The position numbers were made by a program, and so were the translations under genes. A stretch of 64,000 nt of DNA from Marasmius tenuissimus. Taxonomy: Eukaryota; Basidiomycota; Agaricomycetes; Agaricales; Marasmiaceae. Location: assembly GCA_029532415.1 (NCBI GenBank), contig JAQOTA010000017.1:186001-250000 (forward strand). The letters run 5' to 3'. This document shows, piece by piece, positions 23,490 through 34,407 of the stretch (position 1 is the stretch's first letter; every line of letters begins with the position of its first letter). The notes beneath the pieces are model-generated. The model was not told the DNA's origin. It searched no databases and saw nothing but the letters and a program-made list of their open reading frames with translations.

Positions 23490-24776
23490 TCAGAGCTTAT
23501 CCCATCCGCGCTTTTCCTTCTCGAGAAGATCCTTCGCACAATCCAGCGTTGCCTGCTCCAAAGTGCGCCACTTGCCACCCAAAAGCTCCTCCTCCAACGC
23601 GGTGTCAAACTTGATGACATCAGCGCCGGGATAGTTCATCCGAGGTGCATCTTCGCTCGCAGGTGGGTACGGTCGGTCGGGGTACTTCTTGCGCATGATA
23701 TCGGCGACCTGAACCCAGCTCATGATACCTGCATCAGCCATGAGTCGTTTGCCGACAGTTTTCGGCGATGAAAGTGATTGGACGAAAAGGTCCGCGACGT
23801 CGAGAGAGTGTACCCAGACGGCTGAGTACAGTGGATTAGAATTTAGGTCAAACCGGAGGAGGTTATGATTATGAATAAACTCACTACTGGCGACCGGATT
23901 CAGACCTGGGACACGGGGAGGGTCTGCGAAACAGTCATAAGCCTGACCAAGGCTCTGGTCTTGACGAGGCGGAGCAGTGAGGGCCGATGGGATTGGTCCG
24001 AACGCGACAGCTGCAAGGATAGTGGTGACTGAGAATTGTGGCTGGATAAGATAAAGATAAGGAATCGATCTATGACAATATGTATGAAGGATGGACATAC
24101 CTTCTCTTCGTCAGCAAACTTCCACGCGGCCCGTTCACCTTCAATTTTGGAACCGATATAGATGTGGAATCCAATCGCTGGGTCGTCCAGGTTCTTGACC
24201 GCTTCGGGTGTCATGATGTTCCAGTTGTCGCGGGTGACGACCTGTTTAGTGGGGTCTTGGGGGCCCATGACGGCAGATCCCATGGATCCCAAGTAGAGGA
24301 AGCGTTTCACGGATGGCACGTTGCGCGCACTACGCATGATGCTGAGAGTCCCCTTGATGGCTGGATCATACTACGACTCAGGTGTTAGGAATTGTAGCAC
24401 GGAGAGTCGATGTAGGTAGTACCTGTTGCTCTGGTCTTGTAGCATCCATAGTGACCGGCGAAGCAGTGTGAATGACGGCGTCCACGCCAGCTAACGCATC
24501 GTTGAAAACACCCTCTTTCGTGATGTCGTCGCCGACCTCGACCACCTCAAACTTTGAGCCGTACTTCTCGAACTGTTTTTTGGCGTGGCTTGCTGAAGGA
24601 AGGCGACGAACGGTGCCCCTAACGGAGTAGCCCTTTTCGAGGAGACGGAGTGTGATGGAGCTGGCCATGTTGCCATTTACGCCAGTGACGAGGATTAGAG
24701 CAGGAGGAGAAACTGGGGAGTGAGTAGCCATCTTCGATTTCTTGGGTCTCTTTGGTTTGCTGTCTTTCGCGCCCAT
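23490..24776 (-). CDS. NAD(P)-dependent epimerase/dihydroflavonol-reductase-like oxidoreductase
   Basis: Four exons (24776-24423, 24370-24101, 24041-23885, 23821-23490) give 370 residues. This is an extended short-chain dehydrogenase fold: ILVTGVNGNMASS as the nucleotide-binding loop, VIHTASPVTMD, FLYLGSMGS, the catalytic YIGSK (YxxxK) and VWVHSLDVADLFV. Such enzymes reduce ketones or aldehydes with NADPH. The first ATG adds MGAKDSKPKRPKKSK before the internal MATHSP start (24731). That extension has the form of an N-myristoylation site followed by a basic patch, so the long form could be membrane-attached. Divergently transcribed from the GMC gene. 3' fragments of this gene occur at 13.1 and 40.8 kb. 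Confidence 0.87.
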
Positions 24777-25244
24777 GGGTGGAGGGCTTTATTAGGGCAA
24801 ACCTTGCTATAAAGGGAACACGTGCAGTTCATCAGTTTATGCAAGTTTGCTGATAAACTGAACCAGTGCGTACAAGATGATTCAAGAAGCCGCCCTTCGA
24901 GGCATCCATTGCGATAGAAGCACAACTGATGGGTGTTGACGATCAAAAGGGTCATAGGAACGTTAATCACGCCCGAGTGACTTTCATCACGCGTCACGCC
25001 GCATGACTCAACTGTCACGGTAGGGCCGGGTAAACGTGATTCGCTTTTTTCTCCGTCCCGCGTCGTTGAACCACTCGGTCCTCGGTCGAATCTGATCAAT
25101 CGGGACAACGGATCGGCGCCCTCAACATCAATGTTGATGTTGAGGGCGCGTTTAACAACCATCATGATACAGCCTGGGACTGCACAAGAGCTGAATGGCA
25201 TAATTAGACGGGCTTGACCTCTCTGGATAACCTCTCCCCACATC
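24777..25244. promoter_or_regulatory. Bidirectional promoter of reductase and GMC oxidoreductase
   Basis: 468 bases separate the two divergent start codons. It holds a perfect inverted repeat (25116-25149, separate entry) and a CACGCGTCACGCC element near 24989. Shared control of the two cluster genes is inferred from the layout. Confidence 0.5.
25116..25149. repeat. Perfect 34-bp inverted repeat in the divergent promoter
   Basis: Left arm GCGCCCTCAACATCAA and right arm TTGATGTTGAGGGCGC are exact reverse complements of 16 bases, separated by TG. It lies about 96 bases upstream of the GMC ATG and 340 bases upstream of the reductase ATG. It could be a binding site for a dimeric regulator or form a hairpin in an RNA leader. 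Confidence 0.85.
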
Positions 25245-27971
25245 ATGCATCCTCTCTCAGCAATTCTGGTGACTGCTCTTCACGTAGCCGCTCCGCTCCT
25301 GGTCTCCGCCACCGAGTTGGATGCAAGTCAATTTTCTCAGAAAACATTCGACTATCTAGTAGTCGGCGGTGGGACCACGGGTCTCACTGTTGCAGCCAAG
25401 TGAGTTTCCAATAATCTCCGGTTCTCGACCGTTAATCACCCTTTATAACTCAGGCTTTCCGAAAATGAGAGCGTTGTTGTAGGCGTAATCGAAGCAGGGG
25501 ACCGCAAATACGATGACAAGGTACTTATCCCTGGTAAGGCTCTATCATAGACGTCCCCCGAGTTGCGCCTCACCCAGAACTACAGGGCTGGCCGGAACGA
25601 CACTGGGAGGTAAGTGTTCTTGCCAAAATGGATCCTTGCGATCTTTGCTCACTGAGTACGGCGTGCCTCATAGATCCCGAGTATGACTGGGTCTTCCAGT
25701 CGACACCACAGGCAGCGGTCAACAATCGCACTATCGAGCTAGCCAGAGGCAAGATCCTTGGCGGTACCAGCGCCCTGAACTACATGGGATATACTCGGTA
25801 CGGGATACGAATCACGGACTTCTGTATTACAGACTACCTGACTCATTGAACCGGCAGTGCCTCGACTACAGAATACAATGGTACGTGGTTTCCTTATGGA
25901 TTCAAGCTTGAATCATTAGACGAAACATCGCCACAGGTTGGTCAGAACTCGGAAATACAGGGTGGGACGCGGACTCCATGTTTTCATTCATGAAAGCCGC
26001 CGAAAAATGGACCCCTCCGACAAATCCCAACTTTGTCGAGGTTTTCGGTGCTAATAACGATTCTGAGAACCACGGTACCACTGGCGGACTGCATACAACG
26101 CCTTACGCGAATTATAGCTCCTTGACACCACCCTGGTTCTCGGCGCTCGGGAATTTAGGCATTCCTTACAACAAAGCAACGGTGAGGTCCCATCCGTTGT
26201 TACTCGAGACGGTCTCTTGGATAGCTTATTCCGCTGTGAGCAGCACGGTGGGAACTCGTCGGGCTGTTGGTCGGTGACCAGCACCATGGACGCCAAGAAC
26301 CGATCCCGTAGTTTTGCTGCAACTGTGAGTCTTTTTCTGCCGCTATCGGGGCCTGTATGGGTACTGAAAGTGTACAATACACAGGCATTCTATGAGCCGA
26401 ATGATCACCGTCATAACTTGATTTTGCTAACGGGCGCTCAGGCAACGAAAATACTGTTTGAAGAGGACCACGAGGAGACTCTAAAGGCTACCGGAGTCCG
26501 ATACGTTGGGCGCGATGGCATTACCTACGAGGCCAGTGTATCTAGGGAAGTCATTCTATCGGCTGGTAAGTTTAGGGCATACTCTCTCGTGAGCGAGTTT
26601 TGAATGACCGCTATCGAAAGGGAGCCTCAAGAACCCGCAGCTACTTGAACTTTCGGGTACGTGTCGCGCCTTCTCTCCTAGTCAAATTTGGTCTTTAATA
26701 TTCTCGATTGCCCAGGCATAGGGAACTCGAGCATCTTGGAACGTTTAGGTATCGATCCTCTCGTCGACTTGCCAGGGGTCGGAGAAAATTTACAAGTGTG
26801 TATTTGCCTTGGAGTCAGGCGTTCGATTATTGACCCCAACATAGGACCACCCCGGTGTCAATGAGAATTTCCAGACTTTAGATAACGCTATCACCTTTGA
26901 CACACTGAGCAACCCCGCCGCCGCAAATCAACAGCTAGAGCAGTACATTCATAACCGCACCGGAATGTACAGCGCCTTTTCATCCAGCGCAGCATTCATC
27001 CCGTGGAACAAGTTCATGACAAAGGACGAGATCGCCCAGCTTCGCTCAGAACTGGACGTCGCTTTGGCATCGGACCAACGGTTCAATACCTCTGTCTTCA
27101 GGTTGCAAAGGAAATGGATTGAAGACGACGCCGTTCCGGAGTTGGAGGTCATTCTATTCCCCCGTAAGTTCCTTCCTCCAGTGCACCTTTGTCCACTTGC
27201 ATATCACTCCTTGGTTAGGATCGGCGCTGGCGAATCCGACAGATGCCGATGGGAAATTCTACACGTTCAACGTTCTCCTGATGCACTCTTGGTCTAGAGG
27301 AAATGTGGGTCTCCCGATCGAGTATCCGGTAACGCGTTGACTTATCTTCTCACCGCCAGGTCCACATTGTAGACACCAACGGCCTTTCCGCCCCGCGGAT
27401 CGATATGGCGTATCTCCAGTCTCCCGCCGACATCGGTATGCCTTCTTTGCTCTCCAAGTATAGCTTTTTCTTATGGGTCCGTGCCCATTCCCATGGATCT
27501 CTACAGACATCAAAGTCTTCGTGAAAGCATTGCGTTTTGGGCATACGCTCTCTCAAACTGAACCGATGCGGTCTTTAACATCACAGGTTTTGGGACCTTT
27601 CCTAAACGCGACTGACGAGGAACTTGTCGCATGGCTGAAAGAGAACCTGGGAACCAACTATCACTTTGTAGGGACAGCAGCAATGCTTCCGCGTGAAGAG
27701 GGCGGGGTTGTTGATTCCGAGTTCAGGGTGTACGGAACCCAGAATTTGAGGGTGGCTGATGCCAGTATCTTTCCTATAGTAAGGACGGAGCAGCAATTCT
27801 CCTGGAGCATATGACTGACGCTATTTGATTCAACAGCACATCGCTACGCATCCGGTGTCGACTCTATATGGGTGTGTACTTTGATGGTTGCTTCTTGATT
27901 GTTTCTCCTTTTCTCACTGTGCTCACAGAATTGGTGTCAAAGCGGCCTGTACGATTTTGTCCGTGTGCTGA
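25245..27971 (+). CDS. Secreted GMC oxidoreductase (aryl-alcohol/glucose oxidase family)
   Basis: ATG 25245 opens a signal peptide (MHPLSAILVTALHVAAPLLV). The FAD Rossmann motif is DYLVVGGGTTGLTVAAK, followed by RGKILGGTSALNYMGYTR, the second GMC signature region (SLKNPQLLELSGIG), LPGVGENLQDHPG, and the C-terminal active-site pair in YHFVGTAAM and THPVSTLYGIGVKAA. All are present. Multiple short introns, about 600 residues, stop TGA 27969-27971. GMC enzymes oxidise alcohols to aldehydes or lactones with O2. The cluster context suggests a benzylic or allylic alcohol as substrate, but a ligninolytic aryl-alcohol oxidase role cannot be excluded. Divergent from the reductase gene. Some exon edges, especially around 26175-26240, are uncertain. 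Confidence 0.9.
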
Positions 27972-28900
27972 TTCATAGAGATCTTCCCAGTCGTTACGAG
28001 GTCCAGCCTGCGACGAACACTTTACGTGCATGTCCAGTTAAATATATATTGTCTTCGAGCTAGTTATTAGTCGTTTATGCATAGGTTGCACCGATATGGC
28101 CGTGATCTTTACCATATTGTGTAAGGTGAACAGAATGCGAATATCACGTTCCAGACGGACCTCTGCAGACATTGTAAAGATGTGTTGATCAATCTTGCCG
28201 TAAGTCGAGGAACCAAGTTGACGCGACGTTTGCGCGACATTTGATGATCTGCAGTCGTAGGTATGTCGGATTTCATACTTAGACGAAATTCTTCCCACCA
28301 CTATGTTCTGATACCTCCCAATTCTCACCAATCAGTAGTGGTCATGATTGATTCTTACTTATCAGCAAATACACCCGATCAACGATTGGATCGATCTCGC
28401 TTGGACCTCCCGTTGAGGGATGATTCGAATCAGTTTTCTTGCATTTTGAGCATCTATTGTCGTGATCATATGTGCTCGAGCTACTTACTAAGACTTGATG
28501 CATCATGCAGGGAGGCTGATCCGGGGTGGGCTCGTCGATCCACAAAATACAACGGCGCGCAATAGCGATACATCAGTGGCGTTGGGTAAGGGATTCTGAC
28601 AAGCAGTTTCCCATGATGAAGGAGTGATTCTCGCGCTCCCGCATATCAGACTGTCATACAAGGTTCAAAAAAAAACGGGGACACCTTCGCTGGATGCGTC
28701 GTTTCATACCCGTGTATGTGCACCAAACTTCGTTGTGATTTTTACAATTTCGGGTCCAGATCATCAATCTCAACGAACGGTCTCGGGGTTGGCGCGTCAG
28801 AAAGCGTAACAGTCGAGTTGAGATCTCGGGCGGCATTCGCGTTCTGAGAGGTTGTGAATTTGCTGATACTACGATAAACCATATACATTTGTCCTAACTA
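27972..28900. other. Intergenic region between convergent GMC and P450 genes
   Basis: No open frame with recognisable similarity; consistent with 3' untranslated ends and spacer. Confidence 0.45.
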
Positions 28901-31294
28901 TCAATCTCGCTCTTGTAGGCCATATGCTTCCCACTCTTCCCGTACTAGAATTCCCCGTGCGTGAGATCGCAACTTTATATCCAATGGAAGCTCCTTGGGT
29001 TCCCTGATACCGGGTTGTGAGTGATATGTGGCCGCGGACTAGAAAGAAAAGACACCAACACATTAACGGAATCTCTCCAATGAATGCCATCAAAAGGATT
29101 TTTCGAGTAATCATTGACCGCCTTGGTCGGATCTTTGGAGATGTTGAATGCCCACAAGAAGTGGGCAGCTCCTAGCCAGACAGAGTCGACCCCCAGTCGT
29201 CGACCGGGGCAACTTCGACGTCCAAATCTATGAGAGGTTATTTAGAAGTTATTCATCGAGACTAAGTTGAATGACACTTACCCGAACGTCCATATCCCGC
29301 TGGTCAACGATGCCTCAGGCGGAACTTTTCCTTCAGAGTTCACCTGGTAGAACCTCAGTGGATCAAAAGCATCCGGATCCTCGAAAATGGACGGGTCGCG
29401 GTGCATGTTCCAGATCGAAGTCTGCGAAAGTAGGAGTCAAAAACGAGCATATGATGAAGACATTTTGGTCGTTACAATGGCAAGACTACGACCCGGAATC
29501 TAGTAAAAGTGATCCTCAGCGACGGTCAGTTGAAATCGAGCCTTTGTACTTACATGATACCCTTGATAGGAGTCATCCTGCGCGTCGACTTGAAGTAAGT
29601 TTCAATTGTAAACCATACGAATCCAGCTACTTCACCTCGTTGATGTAATGAGGCAATGCCAGCGGGGTGACCTGGAGCCATATTAGTAAAGCAGAACGAG
29701 CCGGTGGGTAAAACTCCCAGATGACCACATACCGGGACCCATCTCAATATCTCTTTCACCAACGACCAAAGATATGGTAGATTCGGCAAATCGGAAAAGT
29801 CGGGGAGACGCTTGTCTCCGACGACCGCATCGAGTTCTTTTTGTGCGTGTTCCGTTATCGATGGGAAAAGGGTACACGCGTAGAGGAAGCATGCCAGAAC
29901 ACACTGCGTTGTATTAGTTCTACAAACGATGTGATGAGCACGGGAGGAAAAAGATCATTGATTGGCCTGGCTCACCCTGCTTCACCTACGCTACCCCCGA
30001 CCTAGTAAAGGAAACTGTTGAGGCCTCAAATCGAACGCGTCGGAAAAGGGTACACTTACATAGGCAACGGACTTGTCGTCAAGTCCGATAGCTTCCTGAT
30101 TTCTCCACATCTGGCCGACCAAACTTTCTTTCTTGAGCACACTAGGATCCTCGTGTTTTGACTCTTCAGCCCAACCCCCAAAGAGCTATATCTATGTGAG
30201 CTATACCGCCAATGAATGATAATCAGAATCACTTCACCTTGGCCTCGTATTCGTGAACTTCTCGACCGCGTGCCCTCCATGGTGCAAGGAAATCGGGAAG
30301 ATACTCGAGCCAAGGTGCGATGCTGGTTGGAGTTTAGTGCAGAGAAACAGACAGGGAACATAAGACCTACTCAGGTAGCGATTGGCCGATTTTGAGCTAC
30401 AAGTAATCGGTGAGAGCTCCCAACAGATAAGGAACACACATACATCGATACCCAAGGTTTCCGTATTGCCTATCATGAGAGGCATTCGTTCGTGTGCCTT
30501 GAACACTGACATACCGAACGCTATTCCCAGTGCGACGCCTGAGGCATAATACTTCAGATAGTTATTCCAATTCTCGGCGCCGTTGTCGTCTAAGAAGTCG
30601 ATCAAGAGTTTGACCGCCTGTTGTTTCTGACGGTGTCTATTCGACTCGATCGCTAAGAGTGCGTTGGTGCTAGGGGACGGTATGTGAGGAAAATGAGAGT
30701 ACCGTCTGGCTTGAATAGGAGCTGCATCGCAGCCCGCTGCTTCAAAAAATCATCGCCGTACTGCATCAAAAGCATCCGCCTATTCCTCGACCGAATCCCA
30801 CTCGTGTACGCAAGGAACTTCCGAGACGAGTAATTGAGAACCCGTCGTGTAAACTGTTCGAGAAGCTGAATGGTAATGTAGGATGCTGCAAGAAGAAACA
30901 TACCAGTTCTTCCGCGACTTTGGGGTCGCTGATTATGACGAGTCGGTCGAACAGGATGCTCATGCGAAATATGGGGCCTAGGAATACAGTGAGAACGATA
31001 GTTCCACGCGATGCCCAAGCATTCAGGCTTACCATAGGTTTGAGATAGCTGTTGGTACCAAGTCCATCTATAAGGGTTAGGAACCATAAGGGTATTTCCT
31101 GGGACGGTAACTGAGCGGGCTTGTTCTCGAAGATCGAAATTTGTGAACTCACCAATCAATGGCCACCGAAAAGGGCCTGGGAGTCGACGTCCACTCGCTC
31201 GATACCATAGAACACATGCTAGGCTGATTACTAGAGCTGTCAGGGTAAGGGACGTCGCGAGGTTGTCTTGGAGAACTTGAAAGGGAGGTAGCAT
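28901..31294 (-). CDS. Cytochrome P450 monooxygenase 1
   Basis: ATG 31294 gives MLPPFQVLQDNLATSLTLTA and one membrane anchor, then GRRLPGPFRWPLIG and GNTLMVPNPYRWTWYQQLSQ. Many short introns; a clean frame can be followed to TGA at 28901. Landmarks are the ExxR region KEILRW, TPLALPHYINE, DPDAFDPLRF, and the heme loop FGRRSCPGRRLG with its Cys. The I-helix reads EAGTNTT, with Asn where most monooxygenases have Asp or Glu. It is a microsomal P450 of the agaricomycete type that oxidises small metabolites; substrate unknown. A further in-frame ATG at 31354 would lengthen the N-terminus. It is divergent from P450 2, so the two may share a promoter. Confidence 0.9.
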
Positions 31295-31820
31295 GACCTT
31301 CCTATGTAGACTGTTAGCAGCGAAACTGGAACCGTGGCGTAAAGCGAAGTTCACCGCCAGTAGTATTCCGAGGGAAAATCCTGCATCTTCTTCTCATGTA
31401 CGCCTCATTTATGCCGTTTCTCCATAGGGTTTACCAGTATAAAAGGTCGCACTTGCGTCACGTATATCACCTCGGAAGTTGATGAATATCATTGTTATGG
31501 TAGAGACGGGCTGGGTATCACAGGATACGTGTGACATTGGTTGCGGACTTATCGCTTTATAAGGTTTGGCCTAGATGGCCGCGATCAAGGGTCTTGGGGA
31601 TGATTACATAATGAGCGGCAGGATTCATTCTTCTCGACTCCCATCATGTTCCCTGAGAAAAAGGTGAACGCGGATACGTCTAATTCGAACCAGCCCACTC
31701 GGCGAGATGTGAACTGGCACAGGTTCGCTCGTTACGAACGCTCTAGGCCTGGGATTCTGATCTGTTTCTAATCTGGCGCTTCACTCTCAAGTCTCGTCTT
31801 GTCTTTACCCATCCTCATCT
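31295..31820. promoter_or_regulatory. Bidirectional promoter between the two P450 genes
   Basis: 526 bases between divergent ATGs. It contains TATAAAAG at about 31438 and TTTATAAGG at about 31555, candidate core promoter elements. The assignment to either gene is not certain. Confidence 0.4.
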
Positions 31821-33920
31821 ATGGAATACTCGACAGTCATCACAGCCGCGGGACTTGGATGCTTGTCCTTTCTCGTGGTGCTAAAAGTACGTGCCAATAC
31901 TTCAAGATCTAGGGCACCAGGACCGCGAGGTCTACCGTTACTTGGGAATATATTTCAAGTCCCGAAAGAGAAAACTTGGCTCTACTTCCAGGAGTTGTCA
32001 TACAAATACGGCGAGTCTGTATGTCCCGCTTTCTAAAACGGCATAACCAATCGATGTACCAGGACCTATCGTGAGGCTCAACCTTGCGGGAAACGAAGTT
32101 CTGGTTCTCAACGATGCTCAAGACGCGGAGGAATTGGTACGTGTGAGCTGAATATAATCACCAGTGAACTAATTCAAGACTGTACTCTAAGCTTGGTCAT
32201 CGTTCTCGCAACTACTCATCTCGCCCCCCGTTGATATACGCTGGAAGGTACCAATCGAAAGACAAGCGGCTTGTGCTGTTACCCTATGGCAAGACCCTAA
32301 AACGACAGCGAGCCGCATTTGCTCGGATGGTACAGCCAAAGGGTAAGTCAAATGCTCCTTCGAAGTACGATTTGTGTCGCTGACTACGCGGTAGCTGTTG
32401 GCGGATACGAAGCAATTCAAGAAACGGAAGCCGTGAAGCTATTGCACGATATGCTCACTCGGCCTCAAACACCTACGCGTCACCTTCGTCGTTTTGCAGC
32501 TTCGCTGGTATTCCATTTGAGTTATGGCGACCGGTTGAAAGACGACGATCGTGATCTTGAAGCAGTGACGGCAGTTCTGAACGGATTTGTGCAGGACACT
32601 TATCCGGGAAGTCACTTGGTCGACTCATTCCCTACCTTGGATTACCTTCCAGCACCACTCGCGACATGGAGGAAAGAAGCCACCGAGAAGCATCGAAGCG
32701 AAATGAAGGCAAGTGGACACCCTTGAAGCCATTCAGATATCTGACAATAATCAAAATTGCTTAGCTATACCAGGGACTTGCTCTGGATGTCAAGAGTCGA
32801 ATCGATCAAGGCGACAGCAGCCTTGAGTGTTTTGCTGCACGTCTTTGGGATGACGTTGGTGATAGTCAGGTCGATCTTGAAGAATTGTCGTATTGTGCGT
32901 CACCCCACATCATCTACGCGGTCAGTTATGGGTGCATATTGATACGCAAATTGACAGTGGCAGGCTCCGCCTTTGAGGCGGGAACGGATACATCTACAGG
33001 GACCATGCAATGGTTTATCATGGCGATGGTCATGTATCCAGAAGCAATGCGAACTGCACAAGCTGAGCTCGACATGGTCTTAGGTGCCGACGGAAATACA
33101 ATGCCTGGATTTGAACACTTCGGACGACTGCCTTACTGTTCAGCCCTCGTGAAAGAAGTTTTCAGGTAACTTGTCATGGAACCGTTTCCGCTGAGTTACT
33201 AAGCGCAGTTCTATAGATGGGCGCCACCTGCTCCGGGAGGTTTTCCTCATTTGTCGGAAGAGGACGATTCTTATGAAGGATTTTTCGTGAGTGAGGAACG
33301 CCTGGATCGTTACCGTTACTGAGGGCTTGGTTAGATCCCGGGGAAAACGATGGTCATCCCGTGTATATGGTCCATGGTCAGTGATAGAAGTCTTTGGTGT
33401 CTGGGCCGAGGGATCTAACATGACCGTTCTGAAAAGCACCACAACGAGCCGGAATTCCCCAATTCACACACCTTCTTACCTGAACGTTTTCTCGACGGGA
33501 AAGGTGCTGCCGTGGAGCACAGCGGACTGTTGGATGGTCACTATGCCTTTGGCTTTGGGCGGTAAGTTCCAGAATCATGCCCAACCCCGCGCTGTGCATC
33601 ATATAACTCACTATCTGCAACAGTCGAAAATGTCCCGGGCAGCATTTGGGCGCGAAATCGATGTGGATAGGGATGACGTGCTTACTTTGGGCCTTTGATA
33701 TCACTCCTCAGCGCGATGCGGAAGGAAACCCTATTCGAGTTGACCCATCCAATTGCACCTCTGGCATGACCTCGTAAGTGAGCGTTCTATCAAACAAGCT
33801 GTACTATTGATGAAGCTATCCACCAGACGGCCGATGGATTTTCCGTTCACGTTGAACCCGCGCTCAATCAATCATGAACGTACCATTCTCCAACAAGGGA
33901 ATCTCTCGGCGACTGCTTGA
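31821..33920 (+). CDS. Cytochrome P450 monooxygenase 2
   Basis: ATG 31821 starts MEYSTVITAAGLGCLSFLVV, a membrane anchor, followed by the Pro-rich hinge RAPGPRGLPLLGN. Splicing at about ten short introns gives LPYGKTLKRQRAAF (C-helix), FEAGTDTSTGTMQ (I-helix with the usual acidic Asp), KEVFRW (ExxR), PNSHTFLPERF and the heme loop FGFGRRKCPGQHLG. It ends FTLNPRSINHERT and LSATA, TGA 33918-33920. It differs from P450 1 throughout, so the pair is not a recent duplication. Likely acts on the same pathway because of its position between P450 1 and the FAD monooxygenase. Confidence 0.9.
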
Positions 33921-34407
33921 TTCGTAGAAGAATTAAATGTAAGAGTTGTGCTCGGCTCCGCCTCACTAAAACCGTTGACCGTATTCAGTATATGGAATCT
34001 TATTTACCCGTCTTCAGTTCGCGCTGGCTCATCAGCTCATCTCGCTAGCAGTTACGTGGTTCATCTTGGTTCAATATACGGAATGGAACATGTCTGAGCT
34101 CTAATACAAGGACCTGTTTATCTGTGGGACCACAACACGGCCGGATTCCCTTGATTGTCAACTTTCTGCGGAATATCAGACACTCTTTAACATTGGGGTT
34201 TTTAAAGTTTATATCCGAGCATCAAAATGAAAAGAATGATGAAGAAACCTATCAATCAGATTTGTGGCGAACAGTCGCGTAACCTCAATGAATCTGGTGA
34301 CCAAAAAGTGTCACATACCATACCCCTCGGACTCTTAATGGTTTTTAGACCACTTCCTCCTGTCTCTCGGAAGAAAGCTATCCTCTCCAAACTCTGCTCG
34401 CGCAGAA

